Origin: Chiua virens
Lineage: Eukaryota; Basidiomycota; Agaricomycetes; Boletales; Boletaceae
Reading direction: 5' to 3'
DNA: 64,000 nucleotides
Assembly: GCA_019787685.1 (NCBI GenBank)
Contig: JAHNUO010000014.1
Location: 310,001-374,000, forward strand
Position 1 is the stretch's first letter. Every line of letters begins with the position of its first letter. The notes under the pieces were generated by a model that ran no database searches, was not told the DNA's origin, and worked only from the letters and a program-made list of their open reading frames with translations. Of this stretch, positions 37,263-47,967 are shown piece after piece. Made by a program: the position numbers and the translations under genes.

Positions 37263-38040
37263 GCGACGTGAATCAGCGATCGCGCGTACCAGTAGTTATG
37301 ATTTGTTCCTGCTGTGCTCAGAAAAATCAATTGATCTTAAAGTGGCATGTTCATCTCCGAGTCGGTCATGGATCAATTACACGCACCAAAACCTCATGCA
37401 TTTCACTTGACACACCACACGTATTGATTCGCACAAGTATACTGCTAATAGCTGGAAGGAGATAGTGATGACGAACAGTATCAATGTCAAGGATTACCAG
37501 CGATCGTACAACAGAGACGGATGTCTGGCAGGGTGGACTTCTTCGTGAACAGCATAATGTAAGTAGGGTAGGGACCGAGACCAATGAAATGACTTACTAG
37601 GCGACGAAGTCCTTTCGGATCGTCTCCTCGTGTTCCTCGAGACAGACTGGTACTACTCGATGAAGCTGGGTAGGGGTTCACCGGGCTTCTTCATGAATGG
37701 CCCAGAATGTATGTGGGGTAGGGACAAGACCAATGAAAATGACCTACGAAATCCTTTCGAATCATGTCTTCGTACTCCTTTGGAGACCTTCAGTAAGCTA
37801 CCCCTCGGGAGGCTCTCCCGGGTTCCGGCAGGCTACCCCTTCCGAGCTTCTCGGCTCGCCTTCCGGCTCGCGACCCCTGCGCATGACCAATCTGCCCATC
37901 TTATCAGCTCCCGTTGAAATCGTCAAAGCTGTGTTTGATTAGACATATAGTCCTTGTTACAAACATGTTTGCTATGTAGTACTCTGTAGCACATTTTGTA
38001 TGAAATTGGCTACATAGTGCTCTGTAGGCTACATAGAATG
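37263..38040. other. no gene; GC-rich repeat segment at 37790-37905
   Basis: 37790-37905 has runs such as cccctcgggaggctctcccg and ttccgagcttctcggctcgc, self-complementary in part, and ends with gcatgaccaatctgccc, a motif found at several other sites in the window. The rest holds only short frames. Confidence 0.45.
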
Positions 38041-38171
38041 CCTTGTACTACCCTCATCAAGGACACTTTGAGAGTTCGTCCTGTGACAATGTGAATTGGA
38101 TCAACCAACACTCATCCAAACTAGAATCGGACAACGTACATGAGCTTCGTGGAAGGACGATGGGGTACTCG

Positions 38172-38619
38172 TCAACATTCGGCACCGTGTGTGTCCTGTC
38201 CTGTGCGTTGAACGCGGCATCCACCATCCACTCCATCCGTTTCATCGTCGGACTCGATTGTGAGGTCAATTGGGTTCTCAATCGACCCTCCCAGTGGTAC
38301 CTCTGGCTCAGACTCGGAATCGGATGCCATGGTGAGGTCGATCGGGTTTTCTGGCCCCGACCCTGGCGCTACTGCTGTTGGGCGTGTTGGGACCCTCATC
38401 ACAGGCAGGGTTCCCCGCCTTCTGTTAATTGGCCGGGGAATTGGCCGCCGCTTCCATTGCTTCGTCCGGGACATGGTTTGGTGATGTTGAATTGGAGATG
38501 TTGGAACGTCGAAGAAATCTTGACAAGGTCCTATTTAACGAATGCGAGTGGACCTCGATCACATCCACACTTGACCACCCCGCCGCATTAGGAATAAGAC
38601 TCAAGACTCGGAGAGACAA
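38172..38619 (-). CDS. hypothetical small protein with two SUMO-interaction-like motifs
   Basis: The frame 38474-38172 (100 codons) has a basic, Pro-rich N-terminus (RRPIPRPINRRRG) followed by ENPIDLTMASDSESEPE and ENPIDLTIESDDETD, two near-repeats of a P-I-D-L-T core with an acidic Ser tail. An overlapping upstream frame from ATG 38619 (65 codons) could be a first exon, but no clean splice was proved. Tandem PIDLT plus acid is typical of SUMO-binding motifs. Product otherwise unknown. Confidence 0.35.
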
Positions 38620-38639
38620 TAGACGCCTGTGTCGGCTAT

Positions 38640-39229
38640 AAATTGGAGTACGACTGAATCAGGCAGTGAATGGATGGAACGTTTGGGGACGGATTTCCAC
38701 CAGTATCTGGCACTGCCTTGCGTGATTTACGGTAACTATCGTTAGCAGATTTGCAGGATACACTATAGCAAGTATCTACTGGTGTTGCCGCATATCCGCA
38801 TAGCACACATGAATAAATTTGCAAATTATCACTCACGGCATTGCAAGATACATAATGCTTTGTTTTGCAATACAACTCATAAGATCTTAAGACTTTGCGC
38901 CCACCGCCCGCCGACCGACGCTTTGCAAGGTCTCCCAACTTGTTTGTTTTGCAATACAACCAACGAAACCCGATGTTTGTGCCGACATTTTGCAAGATAC
39001 TGTATATCTCCCCGCCCGCCTCCCGACATTTCATGCTCCCACTGTTGTTACTAGTAAGGGTGCCGGTGTCCGATGCCAGTAATATTATCAACTTACTGAA
39101 CTTCATCCCTTGGAACAATTCCGACTTGACTTCGACCGAAACGGCACTTGGTCCTTGATACTGCGGCAAGACCATCGGCTGCGAGAGTGGTTTATAAATG
39201 TAAATGAGAGATTGGCAAATATTTTAGTA
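38640..39229. other. no gene seen; local repeats
   Basis: gttttgcaatacaac occurs twice (about 38862 and 38944) and ttgcaagata-type motifs three times. These look like a short degenerate repeat. Frames on both strands are short. Confidence 0.4.
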
Positions 39230-42200
39230 CCAACCTTCTTTGCGGTCTTTTTTCTTTTTTTCTTTCGATCGTCGAAACTGCGACCACACGATCATGATTG
39301 CCAGGAAACAATATATGACAGATACACACCCTTGCATCCTTTCCCATCTTTCTCTTGCGCTCCGAGTGTACAGCTTCCAAAAGAGCTGGCATGGTTGAGT
39401 TTATAGCAAGTGCACAGAAACGAGGAAACAGACCTGACGCAGTCATGCAGTCATCGATCCCGAGGTCATCTCGAATAGATAGAGTTCGAGGAAAACGCAC
39501 GGTAAAGCCGAGGTGGTACTGATCTGCAAAAGATGAATCCCGAGGTCAATAAAGGTATCCAGACAAATGTTAAATCACCAGTGCTAGTTATCTCGGCTGC
39601 CTTGACTCTCAGTATGAAGGAACTTCCAGCGTGTCAGACAAAAAAATCAGAGGAAGTTTAGAACCATACTCTGCAGGTTCAATGTAAACATCGCCCTTAT
39701 CGTCATGGCTGCGCTTTGCAGTTTGCAGAAAGTGTAAGGATCGGAACTTCCGCACCCGGCTACCGATCTGGTCCAGAAGGCTCATCGCCCTCCCGCGTAG
39801 CTTTTCATTTTATTTGTCATCGTTATTCAGCCTAATTAATCAGTCGTTTCTAAGCTCACCATTTCCTATACATTTCATAGCCTTTTCTCCTTCGTAATAT
39901 AAACTACTTTGTACAATCCGTGTCATCATCATCATCAGTATCAGAATCCGATCCAGATCGTTCCAGTCCAATCCGAAGTCTTCCGACGTTCCGCACGCTT
40001 TCCGATTCCGCCGATTCCGCACGTTTTCCGACTCGTCTCGTTCTCTGACGCACGCACGCGTTCACTATTTCTCGCCCACTCACCAAACCAACTCCGGCTC
40101 AGTCTCCTTCCCCTACGCACTCGCATTCGCCTTCCTCGTTTCGCCAGCGCAGCGGAACGTGCCCCTACAAAAGTCCAGAGGATTTTTAGGATCCCACTGT
40201 TTCCAAGGCTTCTCTCGTATCCAAACGTAGTCCGCAAAGCTGCTATACCTGGAGAGTACCTTGGGATCATGTGACGGGGCCCAAGAACCAGAACTGCTAA
40301 CCTTGGCTCGTCGTCGTCTGCATGTCGATCGTCGAGTACGGCGCATATTAGCGTAGATACACTACCCGATCGCTTTCTAGTTCCATAATTTCCCGCTGTT
40401 GGTCCCTTGAGCAGATTCAGTTCACGGAACATATAATGCTTACCAACGACGAGCACGTCGACTGTTTCCCCCAGATCGTCCTGACAATGAAGAAGAATGA
40501 GTATACTGTGCTAGGGGTTTTGGAGAGAGGTATACCATATACTCCGGTTTCACTTTGATCCAGTCCTTGTTACGTCCATTGAGTGTATAAACCGAGTCGG
40601 GGTGCTTCAGAATGAGACCTTCTCCTCTGGCAGCCATGACCTCGCCCATTCTTTGCCTTACGTCCTTGGCAGTTTTACCTTCAAACTCGACCATGAACTC
40701 TATCCGCCCGGAGATTTCTTGGATCCAAGCGTGTAGATTCCGTTTTCGGAACTTTAGAGATTTGTTGTGAAGAGACATGCCATTGAGATATAGCAAATCG
40801 AATACTTTGACTGGAGGGGAGGAGGATCAACGAACAACAACACGGTTCTAAAACCCAAGCCGCGTACAACACAGTCTTGGGTTGTGCTCCGCTTTGGACT
40901 TATCTAGACATGAAATATAAATGCTTCTGAACTAAATACATACTGAACACGCACCGAGTGCAGCAGTCTTCAAGGTTCCGAACGGAAATTTTCGTTCGGA
41001 CACAGGATCCCATACCAACATTTCCCCGTCCAGAATGATTCTGTGATCCTCGTTCGTAAGGACCAGATGATTTGTAATTGCACACTTACTCTTCGACCCG
41101 CTCATCAAATGCAGCGTCGATATGCGGAGTTAGACTGCCTTCTCCAACGTGTTTTCCATACAGGCCGATGTAATCTTTTCCTTTCCTATGCCAGTCGTAA
41201 GAGCAGACCGGAACGGTGACCTATAACCTCACCTAGAACAGCAAAAATACTCATTGCCGCGTCTGTGTAGCTGTATGCGCTCCCCATCGAGTCTTTCTTC
41301 CACGATGTTCCACGATGAATTTACGACCCTGAATTTCTTCGACAGATTCTTCAATCCTGTTTTTTGGTCGTTTGCAAAGCATGGGCGCGAAGGCTCTTAA
41401 TAATTGAATGGCTTTATCTTGCCATTACATGAACTGAGTCTGAAGAAGGTCAATACAGATCATACCTCTGCCTTGAGCCTACGCGTTGGATCTGACAGCT
41501 CCCAAGCGACCTTCTTAAGGTCTGAGCATGTGTTGAGCAAATCTTCAGCATCGGGATGAAACACAGAGAATACAGTTATTTCCTTGACCGATATGACCAT
41601 ATCTGACGTACTATTATCACCAACGCGTGTCTTTATCTTGAAGAAAACAACGAACCTTTGAGGATAATACGAACCATCCATTTCTGTTCTTCAGCTGTGG
41701 AGCGATTGTAGATACGTTGGAGGATTTTGGATTGCACGTCTCTGCACGCAAACATTAGTGCACCGCCCTTGAAACCCCAAAATCATTTACTGTTTTCCGA
41801 TGTTCTTAGACAGTTCATCGAGTATGCCATTCAGGTCATCAACAGACAACGATCCTTCGACTACCGAGGAGCGCTTGCTCTCGACCTCGTATAACACGTT
41901 GGAGAAATCACCGGATCCTGACTAGGACTAGCCTCAGACGAATTTCCCAGAAGGTCTCTTCCAGTTCAGAAGTCGACTCGCGTCGGGGTCTTTCATCCCG
42001 AGCGGGATAAGCTTGATGTAGGCCTTGGCGAGGTTCTTCTCCTTCAAACCATACACCGCACGCCCACGATCTTTCTGTATATCCTTGAACCACTCCTCTT
42101 GTGGAGATATATTTAAGGAACATACCTGAGGGATAATGAGGCGCAGAACGGTAATAAAGATCGTGACCGATTTGTTCCCTCCAGCGCTATGCCGCGAGAG

Positions 42201-42435
42201 TGAAACCGTCAATGTCGGTAGGATATAGACAGCGAGCGACTTACATTAAGCCAAGCATCAAGAAGACGCCTTCGACGTCCCGGCTTGCGCTCAGTGGATA
42301 ACTTGGCAAAGAGACCAGCAAGGACGGAAAAAGGGCGCTACCTTTGTTCTGGGGTGGTGCTTGGTAAATGGTGTCTTCACTTATTGGTTCAGATGAACCC
42401 GAACGGGAGGATGGCGCTGGTGTCGGCTGCATCAT
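39230..42435 (-). pseudogene. LIG4: DNA ligase IV (ATP-dependent, NHEJ) copy, active-site motif destroyed
   Basis: LIG4 seals breaks in non-homologous end joining with XRCC4/Lif1. Segments run in order on the minus strand: DRGRAVYGLKEKNLAK and KLIPLGMKDPDASRLLNW (about 42090-41940), ILQRIYNRSTAEEQKWMVRII, then motif I, then RGEGLILKHPDSVYTLNGRN and WIKVKPEYM (about 40600-40530). DVLVVGKHY, STLICAVLDDR, DYVWIREKPWKQWDPKNP (about 40170), DDKGDVYIEPAD (about 39690), VRFPRTLSIRDDL and EAVHSERKRKM (about 39350) follow. At motif I the expected KLDGER reads RLDGER (codon 41292-41294, AGA), and a 10-bp tandem duplication (41298-41317) shifts the frame just before it. An extra T near 42328 shifts the N-terminus. 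About 390 bp between WDPKNP and the next exon is far longer than the other introns. The copy cannot encode active ligase. The 3' end is uncertain. Confidence 0.8.
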
Positions 42436-42582
42436 TGTATTAGATTCTTGGGCGCGCAAGGTGAGTGACCTTGTTCAAATGACTCGAACGCGTGGATCAT
42501 ACGGGACGCGTTGTTTATATTTGTTTGGAGTAATGATCTGCGTAGTATCACCCAAGGAACCTTGAACTACCGATTCCTTCTC

Positions 42583-44238
42583 TCAACATCCTCGCAGCAC
42601 TGGACCCAGTTGCAAGGCCCTCCACCCCCCGCGCAAGCAAATCCCACCCCATCCAAACCCCGTGGATTGGCCTCCGCCCGCATCCATCATGAGTGCAGCC
42701 TTGATGGAATCCAGTCCATTCACCGCTTCGAGGCCCACCAAACGTGTCCTTTGAAATGATCGGCTCGACCGTGGATGAGTACAGTTTGTGAAGTTTGTCC
42801 ACCGCAGACATGACCTTGTGGTTTTCAAAGTAACGTTCACTGGCATAAGGACGGAGAGCCGTGTACGAGCCTGGAACCGGTTTCTATCAGTCTCGTGAAA
42901 AGGCGCTGTGGACACTACTGACCTATATCCCCACCATGCTTCAGCGTCTGATCGATACAACGAGCGGGACATTCGACATCACCTAATCCTAGGTCAAGCC
43001 CTTGTCCTGCGAGAGGATGGATGGTGTGTGCCGCATCTCCCATGAGGACGGTACGACTGCCTGCTCCTTCACCCAAATAGGCTTCCGTGTGATTATATCT
43101 GAGGGGGAAACTAGCAATTGTACCGGCCTGGATTGAACTGACGAGAGGTGGGATGGAATCCGAGTCGTCCGGGGGGATGCCACCTGAGAGGGCAGACGTA
43201 ACGAAGGCAAGGCATAAGCAGGGTATTTAGAAATGTTATTGGATCTCTCTCTGAAAGCAATTTCATCCTTTATCGCATCGTGTGAAAGGGTTGCGCCTGC
43301 AGCTTCTGCCTCCAGGATACGATCATGGAGATACCGAATGGACACCTCCGGTAAGCGGAATGCAGCATTGATCATGCTAGCCAGGACATCTGGGCCCGAT
43401 TTGCATAATGCCGCTGCATGGCGCAGTCTGGTTGACCACACTAGAGAGGAGACGGTGGGAGAGAGAGGCAGGAAGGCTATGGGACCAGTCGGAAGGAATC
43501 TCTGATATGCTATATGATTGGGCCTTTCGAAGGCACCTCGCGGTGCACGATTGAGAGTGGCAACTACTGCCTGCGTGTCGTACGACCATCCATAGGAGGA
43601 AATTCCGGCATACGAACGAACGGGCGAGCTAAATCCATCTGCACCTACATTGGAAGCGATCTATTTCGGGAGTAGATTGCATATCAAGTCAGAACTTACG
43701 AGTAGTCTTGCACGAATCGTCGTGCCATCAGACAAGTGAACAAGAGGCCAGCCATTACTGTCGACTTCTGGTTGGATCGACTCGACCTTGAGTTTTTGCA
43801 GCACCTGAATGCTTTCTAGTTTGTCGAGGTGACGAAGAAAACCGCGTTGCAAATTGAGATTCTCCGTCAGCCTCGCCATCTCGCTGGACTCGGCGGAGTT
43901 TGACAGAAGTTCAGTGGCATCAAAGATGATGCGTGCATCCGAAATACCATCCCACACCTATGTCATAGGTTCCCGGCATCGATGAGGGCGACGTTGAGGG
44001 ACTCACGCACGAGCGGGTTAGACCCTGTCGTTCAAATATTCTCGGAGCACAGCCAATCCCGAGTAGACACGGACTCACCGATTGCACTTGCTAGGGCTAA
44101 CCCGACTGGCCCACCTCCAATTCTCACGACGTCCTGGTCCTGGATTGACTCGGACGCAAAAGATCGATGTAACACTCTTCGTTGACACGAAATACGGCCG
44201 AGGACCCTCCTTGACAGTGAACGTTGCATCATGTACAT
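42583..44238 (-). pseudogene. COQ6: COQ6-type ubiquinone-biosynthesis FAD monooxygenase, internally deleted
   Basis: COQ6 is a mitochondrial flavin hydroxylase of coenzyme Q synthesis. The N-terminus MMQRSLSRRVLGRISCQRR is Arg/Ser-rich without acids, like a mitochondrial presequence. Then come the FAD dinucleotide loop IGGGPVGLALASAI, ALIDAG (in the SLNVALIDAGNL segment), WDGISDARIIFDATELL, GADGFSSPVRSYAG, and [25 protein letters not shown] (the GD-x-x-H FAD motif). YFENHKVMSAVDKLHKLYSS and LDSIKAALMMDAGGG close it. Between ALIDAGNL and WDGISDAR about 40 residues expected in the family are missing, and a frame change follows VEPI near 42770. The promoter is separated from the start by the transposon at 44240-45186. 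Lies head-to-tail behind LIG4 on the same strand. Confidence 0.75.
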
Positions 44239-44239
44239 A

Positions 44240-45186
44240 CAGTTGACTATCTCATAGCACATAGCATAGTGATGCACAAGACATACTAATGCATACAAAC
44301 TTTAGGGAACCAAGTTGGTCCCTGCTAAATTATGCACAAATGTCTTATTGAATAATGCATACACACAGGGGGTTGTGCATCATCATATTAGGTTAGACTG
44401 AGGGGTTGATGTAAATTTTCATGGAGTTGCATACTCAGGTTGGTAAATTTCTGCTGGTTGCCTCTCTCCGTGCCTCATGAATCTCCCCAAAAGGTGCAGA
44501 AGCCTCATGAGCACCACAAACCACACAACCAACAGCCAAAACCACCTTGGAATGGTCAACCAACACCTAGGAGTGCTGCTATAATCCCAAGTTCGCAGGC
44601 TGAATCTGACCTTCTCAAGGCCATTGATGAGCTTGTTGAGCAGAAACGTGTGCATGGAACACAACCTAGACTCAAAGACCTGCCCAACCCAGTTGAGGAG
44701 AAGGAGATTGGCCACTCACCATACCAGTATCCAGCTAGGAACAAAGTAATCACCACTGAGGTGAAAGCAAATAAGTTTCAGGCTGGTAGAGAAGACTCAG
44801 AGTGCATGAGTGGGAGCAGTGGAGACAAAGATGGTGCCAAGAAACATAGGATCATGTTGCATGAGGGATTTGACATGTGCAAGAAATTTGAGAAGTTATG
44901 GTTATGCTTGGACTACTTGAATAGTGAGGACAAAGTGAGTAATTTGCAGCACTAGCTTTGATGTCTTTTGGCTTGCTTGAGGAAGGCTCAGTCTGACTCT
45001 CTGGTTCAGAAGACCATTCTGGACTATCTTCAGCTGTAGTAGTTCTGATTCGTTGCAAGTCACTAGTCGCATGTGATGCAGCTCTCACATTTTGTCACAC
45101 AGTGTGACAATTTCATTGTGCATACAACATAACCATGCATACAAGAATGAGGGGACTGACATTATGCACTACAAGATAGTCAACTG
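44240..45186. mobile_element. TA-flanked TIR transposon (about 947 bp) at the COQ6 start
   Basis: Ends CAGTTGACTATCT (left) and AGATAGTCAACTG (right) are perfect 13-bp TIRs, with weaker similarity continuing inward (atgcac / gtgcat). TA flanks both ends (44238-44239, 45187-45188). The copy of the flanking sequence at 51862-52033 has the uninterrupted site tgtacatagctgg, so the target and the TA duplication are directly visible. The interior encodes a Lys/Pro/Gln-rich frame (44440-44955; HEHHKPHNQQPKPPW) with no recognised transposase motif. The right-arm copy starts at 63197 and leaves the window. Confidence 0.8.
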
Positions 45187-45300
45187 TAGCTGGCCACCTT
45201 TTTCGATCACTTCTCGGCCTGCTTACTATATTTAGTAAGCAAGACACCAATCCCCTACTCAAATAAATTCACGCGGCCCTACGGGCAAACCTGGACCTCG
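45187..45300 (-). promoter_or_regulatory. presumed COQ6 upstream region, with 8-bp-stem hairpin
   Basis: Removing the transposon places this segment directly 5' of the COQ6 start. It holds a perfect stem gcttacta-tatt-tagtaagc (45223-45242). A copy about 95% identical, fused to the COQ6 start, lies upstream of the Helitron Rep (51862-52033). Promoter role is inferred from position only. The right-arm copy is at 63083-63196. Confidence 0.5.
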
Positions 45301-45449
45301 TCGATAGTGGTCATAAGGTACAAGGTGAGATGTATAATGATTGACGCAAAGCGAAAATAAGTAAGGCGAATAATACAGTACAAATTAGAAGACAAGGAAC
45401 GCAAAAATTTGAGTTAGTTGGAGTGACGTCTAAGTGATGGTGGTCCGCA

Positions 45450-46520
45450 TTTTGTTTTTATATATATTTATGATCAGTTATTGTTGGGATGGCACGATCG
45501 GGAACGTACATGTCAATAACACGAGTGACATCCATGATGTCTTGTCGGGATAGGTCGCGGATGAGGTAATCTCATTCAAGGCCAAAAATGGCGTATTGAA
45601 AACGGATCTCGTTGAGCGATGACTTGTCAACAATGCAGACGAACTGTCTCTCTTCATGGCGTTCTCCCAGTTGTACGACATGCGTTGCCACATTTTCCAC
45701 ATTGTGGAACAGCGCGTGCATTTTTGGTAAGATAAGTTACCGTTTAGCGTTTCGTGAACAGGTATTTGAGTTAGTCCACTCCATTTACGTGGAGCTGCAT
45801 AGTATGCCATGTAACTTGTTGATCGCCGCTCTCCCAGATGCAGTTCCTGATCGTCTTTGAATCTGGTCGGTACGAGTGTTAGTTCCAGATTGAATAGTTT
45901 TTAATGCTCACTCTCGAATAGCATCTATAATCGCTTGTAAATCGTCGTGTGTAACATCGACGTATTGTCTATTATATGCCTGCCATTTGAGCAGTAGGTA
46001 AGGACACTTGATCAATCCTTTTAGACTGTCTTGTAGTGCTACATCAAGCGTAATTTCAAGGATATCCTCAGTGAGATCGTCGATTGGGAATGGAAGTGGA
46101 AAGAACTCGCGACGAGTTTCACGCCCGAGAAAGAAATGATGTAAGTCCGGGGCCCCGTTCTGTTCCCATACGTCGATCAGTGCGCACGTTGACATGTCCT
46201 TCGAACGTACTGTCTCCACGGAAGTATGCAACGATACTCCTGGAGTACTCTTCCAAGGACATGATGGCGAGGCATGATTTGTTCGCTGTCAGGGGATGTT
46301 GAAAGGGTGTTCTGAGCTGTGTCAGCGAGGTTTATTCGACCAGATTAGGAGACGAAAACAGGTGATCATCTATTCTATTGAAAACAAGCTCCTAAGGTTA
46401 CAAAGGACACCCTTTTCTGCGTGCATTAAGGGGTCACGCTTTTCCAGATCGCAAGCAAGCAAGAGCACCGGCAACGTCGTGTCAGGTTTGCCAATGTGTT
46501 CTTTGACGGTATATGAAGAA
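45450..46520 (-). pseudogene. unidentified coding cargo in the Helitron arm (left copy)
   Basis: Mirror image of 61863-62933; see that entry for the protein features and breaks. It lies between the Rep pseudogene and the COQ6 upstream repeat, where the Helitron helicase would be expected. Confidence 0.4.
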
Positions 46521-47967
46521 TGACGTGTTTTGCGGGCGTAGTTGATTTATGCCTTCTTCGTCATCGCATCAGTTTTGCCACTTGTCGGGTGTGGTACAGA
46601 ACACACTGAACTTTATGCCTTTAAAGTCGATTACTGGCTTTGCACAGACATCGAAAGTCAACCATCATTCTGTGGCGACGTTTTTTGAACATCGCATTCG
46701 GCATCAACTGGCACATATTTTCTTTCACCCTCAATGTTTTATGCGGGGCGTCTTCTGAGGAAGTAAGATGTTGTTTGGCCATGGAAGGGATGAATAAAAA
46801 AACTAGGAAGGGAAGGATGATTGTTGGCACCGTTCTACCCTATTCACAAATCAAACTTCTTATAGGTGGAAGGCTTTAGGGGATTGCTGCGGCGCGGTCA
46901 GAATGATGAACAATGTGAGAACGGGGGGAGAGGGGTTCAAAAAGGAGTGCGTGCCATTGAATGGGCACAAGGATTTGTAATGTTTTCCGTGCAAGGGTGA
47001 GGTTGAGGGCGAACAAGGATTTTTCTGTTTTTGAAAGAAGAATAAAATACCCAAATTATAACCGGCAAATGTACACAGAGGGGTTTCGTAGTTACTCAGC
47101 TCCTCCACCTCTGAATTGACAGAAAACTGTGGGATCGAACAGTACAATTTGGGTGTTTAGTTGTTGCGGATTGATGCCACCCGAGATTTATAAAACTTTA
47201 TAACATGAAACTCATACGAACTTGGACGTGATTAATCACACTTCGACATTCTTCGATGACGAAGCTGGGAGTTGATTCTGGGACGATATTTAGAACATGC
47301 AAAAATGGTGAGGCTTGATAACATACATCATGCACATTGTCGTCTTTTCGGCGAGTCTGTTCATCCATCAAATAGATTCGTTTCAGTTCATTTCGCAAAT
47401 CTTGCTGAAGATCGGAAAATATTCGATGGGAAGAGAACCATTGGCAGATGCCGAGATTTTGCAAGCTAGTCACTGTGGGAAGTAGATTCAATGAATTTCA
47501 GCGGGCGGTTTAAGTGCATATTGACCGGGGGTTCACAGGGTACTTACATGAATTTAATTGGAAAGAAATCCGCTGAAGCGGCACCAATCCACTCTGAAGT
47601 TCAATGGATTTTTCCACTGAATTTCCCTGAACCATCACCCATATTCAGAGGTCGACTCCCTTCACTTCAGTTAAATTTTTCGCTGAATCTAATGGCTGTA
47701 TCCCATGAAATACATGTTCTCCTCCCCCAAATCCTGTCTGATATCTCCATTTTGCTACATAAATTGACGTGCCGATGGGCTACTACATTCCGGGGGGAAA
47801 AAAAAACTGTTCTAAAAAAATAAGTCCTCATGAAGAGAAAATGCATCGTGAACGTGTTCAATTACAGAAAGCAGTCGATCATGAGTTAGGGTCGACGAGT
47901 GAACAGAGGATGATGGGCCCATGGTACTTTCACGCACGCTACAGATTTCAATGCGTGCTTCCGAATT

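Noticed and set aside
45187..45300. The palindrome here as the Helitron 3' terminal hairpin
   Set aside because: No CTRR end follows at the expected short distance, and the same segment fits as the COQ6 upstream region. Left open only as a minor possibility.
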